DNA of 40,703 nucleotides from Pirellulales bacterium (GTDB lineage: Bacteria; Planctomycetota; Planctomycetia; Pirellulales; Thermoguttaceae), in the NCBI GenBank assembly GCA_016931075.1, contig JAFGFF010000280.1, forward strand, positions 1 through 40,703. Reading direction: 5' to 3'. The notes below the pieces were generated by a model that saw only the letters and a list, made by a program, of their open reading frames with translations, was not told where the DNA came from and ran no database searches. Of this stretch, positions 9,601 through 16,230 are shown in pieces. Both the position numbers and the translations under genes were made by a program. How positions within the stretch are numbered: position 1 is the stretch's first letter; every line of letters starts with the position of its first letter.

Positions 9601-10171
9601 TTTTCTTGTTGTCTTTGTCGGATGTGCCGGTTTCGTCGGCCTGCTCACCGTCCAGCGGGGCCGACTCCAGCCCGTCGCCCGAAACGACCTCCGCCGTGAC
9701 CACGTCGGCAGTGACGACGTCGGCGGTAACCACGTCGTCCAGGGCGGCGGTTGGGACCGGTTCTGTCGAAGGCTTCGGGGTGGGTTTAGCCGACTTCTTG
9801 TCCGGAACGACTTCCTCGAGTTCCAGCTCCCGTTCCCAATCTTCCTTGGCTGCTTCAGCCTTCTTTTTTTCTTCCGCATGGTCGGTGGGCACTAAGCCGA
9901 GATCGTCCTCGTCGCCCGCGAGCGTCATCGGTTCGACGACTTCCAGGTCGGTGGCCGTTTCCTGGGCCATGCTCTCGAGGCTGCGCAAGAGCCGCTTGGC
10001 CAGCGAGGGCGTCAGGTAGCCCTTCTGGACCAGCCGCTTGGCCAGTGACTTGGCCGGGACCGGTTTGGTGGCCGAGGCGATCTGTTTCTCCAACTTTTGG
10101 AGCGCCGCGGACGGGAGCAGGTCCTTCTTGGCCAGGATTTTCAGCAGTGCTTCGGCAGGAATCATGGTCAC
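6623..10171 (-). CDS. Membrane-anchored TPR/PQQ beta-propeller protein
   Basis: 1182 residues. Residues 1-70 form a helical module (LVQKGYLTPSLAKRLL) resembling one found in planctomycete kinases and large envelope proteins. A charged low-complexity linker (80-205) contains a DVVTA repeat. A membrane helix follows at about 217-241, with KKKKGTRR before it, so the N-terminus should be cytoplasmic and the rest periplasmic. Residues 247-450 are TPR-like, and from about 475 to the end PQQ/WD-type beta-propeller repeats recur (GRVAYAVAEGVAYGLDAASG; LLATTGKSRWLHGVG-like; VLVAGQDGTLLRMDAP). Such propellers usually serve as scaffolds, as in BamB, or bind quinone; no dehydrogenase residues were recognised. 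The start is GTG at 10171 with GGGGAAG upstream, or the ATG two codons later. It lies between exbD and the solute-binding gene. Confidence 0.85.
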   Translation of the reverse strand: MTMIPAEALLKILAKKDLLPSAALQKLEKQIASATKPVPAKSLAKRLVQKGYLTPSLAKRLLRSLESMAQETATDLEVVEPMTLAGDEDDLGLVPTDHAEEKKKAEAAKEDWERELELEEVVPDKKSAKPTPKPSTEPVPTAALDDVVTADVVTADVVTAEVVSGDGLESAPLDGEQADETGTSDKDNKKKKGTRRNIFGKVVPERDRSRKENVWDSSLMLVGGGFLLLLVILFVALTWSLRGRSGDDMVKEADQYYMEQAYSKAIDQYEKFASQYPDHPKASWARARGPLALLRQVDEAGNDPVKSLEKANEVLDKITSEKAFPEVRDELSSLLPGIAEKLAKTAQKQNDPKLVEHARVALALVENDKIIPIKSRPKAQIDEIKAILGVTERTIMRDDQLAKAVAAMDKAVEAKDTSEAYKIRKTLLRDYPDLLDHEELDKAIRKVSAAEKAAVKWVAKEVPPTPPGDVPPEGIAIGLAQRTVAREVVGAEGRVAYAVAEGVAYGLDAASGRPLWRRAVGQQIDGTRIPFAPIPLDDSAGADALLVDTAAQSVVRILATTGKSRWLHGVGEPFDAEPALDGSRVLVATLSGRLVFIDIGTGKSDGFVQLPQGLNLPPTVDRKRSRIYQIAKHSNLFVLSADGKTCEKVVYLAQEPGSIASAPVILGNYLVVTENKSRDRSVLRIFTLDDQKKKPSLTQVQQIDIVGRLDLRPLVSSAQLMVTTDRGRVFAFALSTNEKGPPVEKVTDQQVSHRHDLIRFPLLIRGQFWIADDRLAKYELHTSMGQFRNVWMKCEDSAFLQPLVAMDDAIVTVRRRDRLPGVVVSAIDMRQGAARWETTLGAPLAAEPIVEKGSGVVQVVSSLGSVVEIPIDQIQGQKVIDEAAARVPTSQLETAVRDVLVLGNGRLAFSPGKDSTGAGSEQVYVYTPNAGAETLRNVVLRSPLGTTPVLLGNGLLAPSALGQVYLVDPWTGGTLAQPFQPKLAHGNQPKWQVPAVIDSQTVVLSDGARNLYRVGVKAKPEPNLALLDRGQPTEPIISPLAYVQDVVLAVDRTGKLQRFRLPKLTPEEPESLGGRPVWGPRAVGRHVFVTTDADQLFCLDAQGKIVWSTGLPHGPLAGPPLPVGNDFLLASCSGTVWRVEGASGKELGKHDTGRPLRTGPVSLGNQVLVAGQDGTLLRMDAP
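9683..9736 (-). repeat. Coding 15-bp tandem repeat (DVVTA linker)
   Basis: Within the linker of the PQQ gene, residues 146-163 repeat the five-residue unit DVVTA about three and a half times, ending as AEVV. At DNA level the unit is 15 bp and the copies differ at a few third positions, so it has been there for some time. It lies on the cytoplasmic side of the single membrane helix. Copy number could vary between strains and change linker length. Confidence 0.8.
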
Positions 10172-10201
10172 TCATCTTCCCCGGGCAAACCGGGCATGGT
10201 T

Positions 10202-10353
10202 AATCGTAGTCTGGCCGCGCAGGGCCTTTTTGTCATTCGGCGTTCGGGCGTCTTAAAACTTGTCCTCGACAAATGAAAAATCGTAGTCTGGCCGCGCACG
10301 GCCTCTCTATCATTCGGGCGTAGGGACGCCTTAGAATTCGTCCTCGACAAATT
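10202..10353. repeat. Tandem duplication of about 77 bp covering the exbD 3' end
   Basis: Two direct copies, 10202-10275 and 10279-10353, share AATCGTAGTCTGGCCGCGCA, then CATTCGG and GTCCTCGACAAAT. The copy nearer exbD holds the real last codons (FVEDEF and stop at 10331). The other lies in the spacer and still encodes FVEDKF and a stop (10253-10255) out of context. The duplication thus copied the gene end plus downstream hairpin material (GGCGT/ACGCC at 10317-10330). It lies inside the operon, between the zinc-ribbon exbD and the PQQ gene. Confidence 0.85.
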
Positions 10354-10984
10354 GCAATTTAATTGGCTCCATCCGCGCTTCATTGCCCGCGTCCAAAACC
10401 ATAATCACGCGATCATACTGGGCCTTTTTATTCGCCTTGACCATCAGGCCCGCAATTTCGCTGGAGTCGCTCCCGGCCACGCCCATCTTGGCCTCGCGGA
10501 TCTTGATCACCAGGTCCTGCTTGCTCCGCGCTTCCGTTTCGTTGATCCAGATCGAGTTATCCGGATAGATCTCGACGAGGATGGTGCCTTCTTCCGGGGG
10601 TTCAGTCTCTGATTGCTGGATCGCGTCGTCGGGGACCGGGGCCGGGATGGGCAGCGCCTTTTGCAGGCTGAATGCGGCCGTGATCATGAAGAAGATCAAC
10701 AGCAGGAACGTGACGTCGACCATCGGCGTCAGGTCCATCTCGTCCTCTTCCGTTTTGCGAGTGGTGAACTTCACCGGCTCGATCTCGTCGGCCGGCGGCG
10801 GAGGAATGGCCGGGCCCTTCTTCTTCGGCTTGGGCGGTTTGGCCGGCGCGTCGGGCGCGGCCGGCGTCGCCGCGGGCGCTACCGAAATCTGGCCGCACTT
10901 CGGACAGCGCACGTTCGCCCCCGCGTGCCGGTCGTCGACACCCAGAGTCTGCCCGCATTGACGGCAAGGAAATTGAATCGCCAC
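10331..10984 (-). CDS. exbD: Zinc-ribbon/ExbD fusion (biopolymer transport, proton channel subunit)
   Basis: 217 residues starting at GTG 10984 with AAAGG upstream; a nearby ATG is out of frame. Residues 7-30 hold two CxxC pairs (C7, C10, C27, C30), a zinc ribbon. A lysine/proline-rich linker follows (40-75), then DLTPMVDVTFLLLIFFMI (84-101), the single membrane helix of ExbD/TolR with the proton-relaying aspartate at D90, and a periplasmic domain (about 125-217). ExbD with ExbB turns proton motive force into motion of a TonB- or TolA-like partner. The ribbon would lie in the cytoplasm, an addition absent from enterobacterial ExbD. It is the second ExbD of the operon, 30 bp after the first, suggesting a hetero-oligomeric channel. 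Confidence 0.93.
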   Translation of the reverse strand: MAIQFPCRQCGQTLGVDDRHAGANVRCPKCGQISVAPAATPAAPDAPAKPPKPKKKGPAIPPPPADEIEPVKFTTRKTEEDEMDLTPMVDVTFLLLIFFMITAAFSLQKALPIPAPVPDDAIQQSETEPPEEGTILVEIYPDNSIWINETEARSKQDLVIKIREAKMGVAGSDSSEIAGLMVKANKKAQYDRVIMVLDAGNEARMEPIKLQFVEDEF

Positions 10985-11014
10985 GGCGACATGCCTTTGT
11001 AGGGGAGTCAGTGG

Positions 11015-11539
11015 TTAGTCTTCTTCGTAAACGGCGGCGTGCAAGTGGATTTTTTCCCTATCGACGCCCGCTTTGCCCACGGCGGCGGCCACCCGATAGA
11101 TATCGCCCGCCTCCAAATCGCGGTCCCCCTTGATGATCACGCTCGTCTTGGCCTCTTGGTTGAAGCCCGTGTCGATGGCCTTGATAATGGCGGCTTCCTG
11201 TTTTTCCGGGTCGTCGGGCAGGGGAGAGCCGACTTTACCGTCGGCCAAGTACACGTGCGGCGGCAGGTTCCCCGGCCGTTTGGCCACGGTGATGATCACG
11301 GCCGTCTGCTGGCTGATCCCCTGGCCGTGTCGGGCGGGCGGCATCTCGACCGTGGTGCTCTCGTCCGGACGCGACGTGACCAGGAAAAAGATCAACAGCA
11401 GGAACACGATGTCGATCATCGGCGTGATGTCCATGTCGCCCGAGTCGCGCATCGGCTTACGCTCGAGCGCGACATCGTCGTCCAGGAACATCTCGTCGTC
11501 GACGACCGGAGGCGGAGGTGGCGGGGGTGTCTCGGGCAT
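11015..11539 (-). CDS. exbD: ExbD/TolR family proton channel subunit
   Basis: 174 residues, close to usual ExbD length (about 140) plus a longer N-terminus. A proline run (residues 5-11) and acidic stretch precede MDITPMIDIVFLLLIFFLV (36-54), the single membrane helix with the essential aspartate at D43. The remainder is the periplasmic ExbD domain (about 62-174), ending HAAVYEED. It lacks the zinc ribbon of its downstream partner. The start is the ATG at 11537-11539; its ribosome site is weak. It follows exbB by 101 bp and precedes the ribbon-ExbD by 30 bp. With ExbB it should form the stator-like channel in the inner membrane. Confidence 0.93.
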   Translation of the reverse strand: MPETPPPPPPPVVDDEMFLDDDVALERKPMRDSGDMDITPMIDIVFLLLIFFLVTSRPDESTTVEMPPARHGQGISQQTAVIITVAKRPGNLPPHVYLADGKVGSPLPDDPEKQEAAIIKAIDTGFNQEAKTSVIIKGDRDLEAGDIYRVAAAVGKAGVDREKIHLHAAVYEED

Positions 11540-11640
11540 GAGCTGTCAACAGGGTAATTGGATTGCGAAACGGGCCTTCTTTCTCCGGAGGGCCCGACCT
11601 TGTGGGAGTCAGCGCGGTGGGCGCGGCCGGAGACGTGGTG

Positions 11641-12315
11641 TCAGTTTTCCCCGCCCGCCGAGGTCGCGGAAATCGCCTTGAACGTCTCGATGAGCCGTGT
11701 CATTCCGACGCCGACCAGGTCTTCCAGCTTGCGAATCCGCACGTTGATGTAGGCGGTCGACAAGACCAGCGGAATCGCGATCGACAGACCGCAGGCGGTC
11801 GTGATCAGGGCGAAACCGATGTCTTCCGCCATTTTCTGCTGGTCGACTTGTCCACCACTGGATAGGTTGGCGAACGCCCCCATCATGCCCATGACCGTTC
11901 CCAACAGCCCGAGCATCGGGGCCGACTTGATCACGGTGAAGACCCAACTGAGGCGGTATTCCAAGTCGGCGAGGACGTCGCGTTGGAACCGGTCGGTGAT
12001 GACAGTGCGGATCTTGCGGTAGCCGCTGTTGCGGTTGACCACGGCCAACAGGGCCAACTGGGACATGGCCCGATCGTCCTGATCGCACATCTCTTCGGCC
12101 GCTTCGTAGTCGCCCGAAACCAGGTGCTCGTCCAGCGTATCGAGGAATTCTTCCTGCTCTTCTTCGTTGCGGAACTGCGTCTGGCCCACGCGTCGCCACA
12201 CGACGACGACGCAGAACGCGCCCCACAACGCGACCATGGCCAGTGCCCCGTAAATCGCATAGCCGACATACTGCGTGATGACGGCAAATCCCTGAGAAAT
12301 TGCAAATAGCACCAT
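11641..12315 (-). CDS. exbB: ExbB/TolQ/MotA family proton channel protein
   Basis: 224 residues with three membrane helices: about 14-40, 122-150 and 162-192. The second and third hold the family's signature (SAPMLGLLGTVMGMMGAF; GFALITTACGLSIAIPLVL), with small residues and a threonine lining the proton path. The cytoplasmic loop between helices 1 and 2 is acidic (NEEEQEEFLDTLDEH). ExbB pentamers surround ExbD dimers in the inner membrane and are driven by the proton motive force. GGAAGAAG lies about 10 nt before the ATG. In the 88-bp spacer upstream, GGCGGC (12369-12374) can pair with GCCGCC (12382-12387), a possible intercistronic stem-loop. Placed between the TonB-like pair and two exbD genes, it is the motor of the cluster. 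Confidence 0.93.
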   Translation of the reverse strand: MVLFAISQGFAVITQYVGYAIYGALAMVALWGAFCVVVVWRRVGQTQFRNEEEQEEFLDTLDEHLVSGDYEAAEEMCDQDDRAMSQLALLAVVNRNSGYRKIRTVITDRFQRDVLADLEYRLSWVFTVIKSAPMLGLLGTVMGMMGAFANLSSGGQVDQQKMAEDIGFALITTACGLSIAIPLVLSTAYINVRIRKLEDLVGVGMTRLIETFKAISATSAGGEN

Positions 12316-12403
12316 GGTAATCAGCTTCTTCCGGGGGTTAGGTTGGTAGGTAGGTTATTCGTGTCGCGGGCGGCTCGTCGTGCCGCCAACTTCTTATACT
12401 CAC

Positions 12404-13243
12404 TTAGCGGAATGTCGGTTGGCCGATGACCTCGAACGCATAGCCGCCCTTTCCGTCGGGAACGATCAGGTAACGGATGAACCGAACCTTCCGGTCGCCG
12501 GCCGCGTTCTTCAGGAGTTGGCGTAGCTGGCTGGCCCATTTGCCGGGGAGGAACTTGAAAACGCTTCCCTTGGTGGTGATGCCCGCCTTGCGAGCCAATT
12601 CGCGATCAGTCGCCGCCAGTTCATCGCGGCTCGATGCGACCAGCATGAGGCGTTTCTGCTTACTCTCGTCCTTAACCGTACCGACCCGCGTCGTCGGTTG
12701 GGGGCGAGAAAGGTTCGAGGCGTAGTGGACCGTTTCCCCTTCCCGAACTCCCAACTCGATGCCGAAGAAATCCAATTGTCGCGCGTATTCTTCGACCGTG
12801 AGCCCCTTCGCGAACCGGACGATCATGGCGGGGCCGCCCCCGCGCGTTCTGCTATCGTCGCCGTCGATGTCTCCAACGCCTTTTTCATCCAGACCGGGGC
12901 GATGGAGCCTAACCTCTCGGATGGCCACGGCGTTGAGGATCTTGGTGTTCTCTTCCTGGATCAACTCGGGCTGCTCGGGAACCGCCAGTGCAATGTCGTG
13001 TTCCGTGCCCAGCGGTTTCTCGTTGCGTTCATTGGGCAGCAAGTCGATCTTATGTGCAGTAAGGTTGGTCCCGAGTCGACCGCTGAGCCAGAGGACAAGC
13101 ATGATCGCGACGGCCAGCCCGGCCGCGGTCAGCAGCGCGAGCAGCGCCCCGGCCACCCGGTCGTAGCGAGAGACCTTCAACCGGTAGCGTTCCGCGCCGG
13201 GAAACGTTCCGCCGGCCGTCTGGTTGGAATCAGTCTGTGTCAT
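12404..13243 (-). CDS. TonB/TolA-like single-pass envelope protein, paralog 2 (unknown family)
   Basis: 279 residues with a short cytoplasmic N-terminus, one membrane helix (about 32-54), a hydrophilic periplasmic linker (60-140) and a conserved C-terminal domain (about 150-279) ending GQPTFR. It is clearly paralogous to the adjacent gene: YRLKVSRYDRV, DFFGIEL, LSRPQPTT and GDRKVRFIRYL recur. An in-frame TTG at 13264 would overlap the upstream stop, but ATG at 13243 aligns exactly with the paralog's start, so I chose it. The topology and place next to exbB and exbD suggest the energy-transducing partner, as TonB and TolA are in other bacteria; no TonB C-terminal domain is recognisable. Linker composition differs most from the paralog, suggesting different targets. 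Confidence 0.8.
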   Translation of the reverse strand: MTQTDSNQTAGGTFPGAERYRLKVSRYDRVAGALLALLTAAGLAVAIMLVLWLSGRLGTNLTAHKIDLLPNERNEKPLGTEHDIALAVPEQPELIQEENTKILNAVAIREVRLHRPGLDEKGVGDIDGDDSRTRGGGPAMIVRFAKGLTVEEYARQLDFFGIELGVREGETVHYASNLSRPQPTTRVGTVKDESKQKRLMLVASSRDELAATDRELARKAGITTKGSVFKFLPGKWASQLRQLLKNAAGDRKVRFIRYLIVPDGKGGYAFEVIGQPTFR

Positions 13244-13260
13244 GTTGGATCGAATCCAAA

Positions 13261-14109
13261 TCAACGGAACGTGGGCTGGCCCAGGACTTCGAAGTTGTAT
13301 CCTCCCGACCCGTCAGGGACGACGAGGTAGCGGATCGAACGGACCTTCCGGTCGCCCGCCACGTTCTTCAGGAGTTGGTACAGTCGGCCTGCCCATCTCG
13401 GGTCCAGGAACTTGAAGACTCGTCCCGGGTGGGTGATTCCCGCTTTTTTGAGCAACACGCGATCGGAAGCTTCCAGTTCGTCGCGGCCGGAGGCGAGCAG
13501 ATTGAGACGTTTCTTCGCGTTCTCCTCCGCGACCGTGCCAGTACTCGTCGTCGGTCGGGCGCGAGACAGATTCTTGGCATAGTAGACGGTGTTCCCCTGG
13601 CGCACGGCCAGTTCGATTCCAAAGAAGTCCAATTGCTGGGCGTACTGCTGGATCGTGCTGCCCTTGGGGAAGCGGACGATCAAGGCCGGTCCGCCCTTGC
13701 GTCCCCGGCCGGTCCCGCCGCCTCCCTTGCCGTGTCCGTCGCCCGAGACTCTGCTCCGGAGACTGGCATACCGCGTGGCGTTCGCGTCGACGACGGCTTC
13801 GAGCAGATCATCGGTTTCGACTTCGATTTCTTCCTCGGGCGGCGGTGGTTCGATGTCGTCATTGTCGGGCCCCGCGGCGTCCTCTTCCTGGTCGCCAGGA
13901 GGCAGGAACTCGACGGGCACTGCCGTGAGGTTCTCGCCGAACTGGCCGGACAGCCAGAGGATCAGCATGATCGAGACGATCAACCCGATCAGCGTCACCA
14001 GGGCCAGGAGCATGCCCGACACGCGGTCGTAGCGGGACACCTTCAGCCGGTACAAGTCGGTGCCGGGCCGGGATCCGCCCAGAACGTGTTGGGATTCGTC
14101 TGGTGTCAT
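13261..14109 (-). CDS. TonB/TolA-like single-pass envelope protein, paralog 1 (unknown family)
   Basis: 282 residues: cytoplasmic N-terminus with YRLKVSRYDRVSG (20-32), membrane helix at about 32-54, an acidic proline linker (EPPPPEEEIEVETDD, about 87-101) and a glycine-rich stretch (GKGGGGTGRGRKGGP, about 127-141), then a conserved C-terminal domain to GQPTFR. The rigid Pro/Glu linker recalls TonB, but no sequence family was recognised. It ends 17 bp before its paralog begins and lies 77 bp below the squalene-cyclase-like gene. The natural inference is that ExbB and two ExbD subunits energise this pair. No strong ribosome site precedes the ATG at 14109. Confidence 0.8.
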   Translation of the reverse strand: MTPDESQHVLGGSRPGTDLYRLKVSRYDRVSGMLLALVTLIGLIVSIMLILWLSGQFGENLTAVPVEFLPPGDQEEDAAGPDNDDIEPPPPEEEIEVETDDLLEAVVDANATRYASLRSRVSGDGHGKGGGGTGRGRKGGPALIVRFPKGSTIQQYAQQLDFFGIELAVRQGNTVYYAKNLSRARPTTSTGTVAEENAKKRLNLLASGRDELEASDRVLLKKAGITHPGRVFKFLDPRWAGRLYQLLKNVAGDRKVRSIRYLVVPDGSGGYNFEVLGQPTFR

Positions 14110-14186
14110 TCTAAATCGGTTTACCTAACTGGGAAAGCGGCTGCATTAGATACCGTTGCACCACTTTCGGTTTTCCGTGGTTCTAT

Positions 14187-15821
14187 TCAAATTTCCGCGT
14201 CGGGTCGGATGGAGAGATACCATGCCCGCCACTTGTCAGCCGCCAGGCGCCGGTCGTTCTTGCTCGGGTCGTCCGACAGGCCGAAGCCGTGGAATTTCCG
14301 ACTCAGCCGCCGGAGGGCGTCGCGGGCGGCCCGAACCACGACCAGGTCGTCGTCCTCCAACGCCTTGATGAACAAGGGCACGTTGTCCAGATCACCGCCG
14401 CTGGCCAGCACAATGATGGCCCGTTCGCGGTTGTCAGGCGAAGGATCGTTCAAGATTTCTCGGAGCTTCTTTTCGTACTTTTTGACCAGCAGATCGCTTT
14501 TCTTGCCACCTAAATTTTTCTCGGCTGCCAGAGCGGCTGCTTCCAGTGCTGGAACATCGATTTCAACGCCGCCCAAGGCCTTATCCATCGACTCGGCCAC
14601 GGACAGATTCTGCGTTCGCACGACCCGGCCCTGTTTGACAGTGAAGTTGTCGTCTTCGGGGATCCCGACGTACCCGACCACTTCGCCCTGACCGAGGTGC
14701 CGATCCTCGGCGACGGACTGGTAGGTCGAGCGCATCAGGAACAAGACGGCAAGCCCCGTGTCCACGGCGTCGCCACAGCCGTTTTCCCAGCTCCCTTCCT
14801 TCTTCGATTGTGTCTTGCGAAGGAAGTCGACACCCATGGTGTACCAAGGCGGACCTTCGTGGACTTCCGGATTGAGGAGTTCCCCCGTAGCAGCAAGTTC
14901 GCGGAAGGTCTGGCAACGCTCGAACGTGTAGAGAAAGTACGAAATGTAGTACTTCGGGAGCACGAAATTGGCTCTTAACCAGGCGTCGCCAAGCTGTTGG
15001 GAGGCGTAGAGCCGCTGCTTGTCGATGCGAGTGTGGACTACTTTGCTGTCGCCAGATGATCCGGAAGTTCCCAGCTCCTTCAGGGCGTCGGACCGCTTTT
15101 CATCTTTGGCCTTGGGCGTGAATCCCAGCAGATCATTGCAGATGTAAGCGCTTCCCAGCCCGGCCGCCACCATCGTATGGCTGATACCTTCCTGCTTGAC
15201 CAGTTGTCCTGAATTCGAAGGAGTCCCCTGGTATCCCCAGGCGCCGCTGGGGTCTTGGGTGCGCAACAACCATGTGGCGACATTGTCGATCATCGTTTGC
15301 GGTGGGTTGAACTTCGTCTTCTGGGCCTCCCAAAGCCCGAGGACCGCATATTGCGTCATCGACGTATCGCCCGTCGACTTGGATTTATATCCCCATCCGC
15401 CGCTGGGTTTTTGCGCCCGGCGAAGCGAGTCGATCAATCTCTGGATTTCCGGCCCGGCATCCTCCGGCTTGTACGAAGCCAGGAAAACCAACGACAGGCC
15501 TGTGCTGTATTGGGTGTCCCAGCCGGCCGGGTCCTGCTCCCGGACCGCCTTTTTAACGGCCTCGAACATTTCGACAATCTTCGGATGGTCTTTCGGCACG
15601 ACCTTGCTTTTCAGAAGGGCCATGCCGATGACGGCCATGCCGCCTGGTTCCTCGTGCGAGGCCTTTTCGAGAAACGGGATCGCCCGCCGGACCATCTCCT
15701 GAACCTCAGGGCTTTTGGTCGTATAGGCATGGACAGCAGGCGTGTACAGAAAGCCCAACCCGAACAGGATTCCGGCAAGCAAACCGGTAATGAGGGCGCG
15801 TTGCACGACCATCTTCCCCAT
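14187..15821 (-). CDS. Secreted prenyltransferase/squalene-oxidase repeat protein with HEAT repeats
   Basis: 544 residues from ATG 15821, chosen because AGAGGA lies 7 nt upstream and the protein then opens with a signal peptide (hydrophobic 8-30, cleavage after TPAVHA, residue 32). Residues about 40-420 contain alpha/alpha-barrel repeats of the squalene-cyclase type (GGWGYKSKSTGDTSMTQYAV; GAWGYQG; GSWENGCGDAVDTGLAVLFL). The DxDD catalytic motif of cyclases was not seen, so a binding or scaffold role is more likely than terpene chemistry. Residues about 455-520 look like HEAT repeats (LFIKALEDDDLVVVRAARDA). It is the first gene after the cluster promoter. Similar repeat proteins are common in planctomycete envelopes. 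Confidence 0.85.
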   Translation of the reverse strand: MGKMVVQRALITGLLAGILFGLGFLYTPAVHAYTTKSPEVQEMVRRAIPFLEKASHEEPGGMAVIGMALLKSKVVPKDHPKIVEMFEAVKKAVREQDPAGWDTQYSTGLSLVFLASYKPEDAGPEIQRLIDSLRRAQKPSGGWGYKSKSTGDTSMTQYAVLGLWEAQKTKFNPPQTMIDNVATWLLRTQDPSGAWGYQGTPSNSGQLVKQEGISHTMVAAGLGSAYICNDLLGFTPKAKDEKRSDALKELGTSGSSGDSKVVHTRIDKQRLYASQQLGDAWLRANFVLPKYYISYFLYTFERCQTFRELAATGELLNPEVHEGPPWYTMGVDFLRKTQSKKEGSWENGCGDAVDTGLAVLFLMRSTYQSVAEDRHLGQGEVVGYVGIPEDDNFTVKQGRVVRTQNLSVAESMDKALGGVEIDVPALEAAALAAEKNLGGKKSDLLVKKYEKKLREILNDPSPDNRERAIIVLASGGDLDNVPLFIKALEDDDLVVVRAARDALRRLSRKFHGFGLSDDPSKNDRRLAADKWRAWYLSIRPDAEI

Positions 15822-15927
15822 CGATAAGTCCTCTTCGCCCGAGTGTTCCGTAGCTCGGATCGGCCGCGCCCAAGCGGCCAGATTCCCATCCCGTCGGCCC
15901 CGACGAGAGGGAACCCCGTAAAATGCG

Positions 15928-15956
15928 AGAATAATGCTCCCCCACGGCAGTGTCAA
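15928..15956 (-). promoter_or_regulatory. Sigma-70-type promoter of the nine-gene cluster
   Basis: Read on the minus strand, TTGACA (15951-15956) is followed after exactly 17 bp by TATTCT (15928-15933). Transcription would start near 15921, giving a leader of about 100 nt before the ATG at 15821. A perfect -35 with optimal spacing is rare by chance in such GC-rich DNA. The rest of the 409-bp spacer (15822-16230) holds the terminator of the sigma factor gene and no gene I could recognise. Confidence 0.75.
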
Positions 15957-16152
15957 GGCGCGCGGGCACCCCGGGCCCCACCTGACTGGGCCCCTGCCTG
16001 GAGCATGGTCGGCTTGAGTCGGGGGTGGCACTGGCGTTAGTTCCCGTGTTTCACGGACAAGATGCCCTTATCACCCCGCTACAGCCCTTTAAAGTGAGTT
16101 CCAAAGGGGTCCTGAAGGATTCCTCGGTACCCAGGTTGGGTCTTGGCCAATA

Positions 16153-16184
16153 GGAAAGAAAAGATGCCCCCAGGGGGGGGCATC
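16153..16184 (-). terminator. Rho-independent terminator after the sigma factor gene
   Basis: GATGCCCCC (16163-16171) pairs with GGGGGCATC (16176-16184), a 9-bp GC-rich stem with a 4-nt loop. On the minus strand it is followed by TTTTCTTTCC (down to 16153). It lies 46 bp after the sigma factor stop and isolates the sigma gene from the cluster downstream. Confidence 0.85.
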
Positions 16185-16230
16185 TGTGTGGCAAGCGACT
16201 ATTGTCGAATCAACCCGTTCCTGCCGGTTC

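Noticed and set aside
8468-9895. 475-codon open frame on the plus strand
   Set aside because: Antisense to the PQQ gene, with a biased composition and no recognisable motif.
12404-14109. Calling the tandem paralogs TonB
   Set aside because: Topology and context fit, but the TonB C-terminal domain is not recognisable, so only TonB-like is stated.
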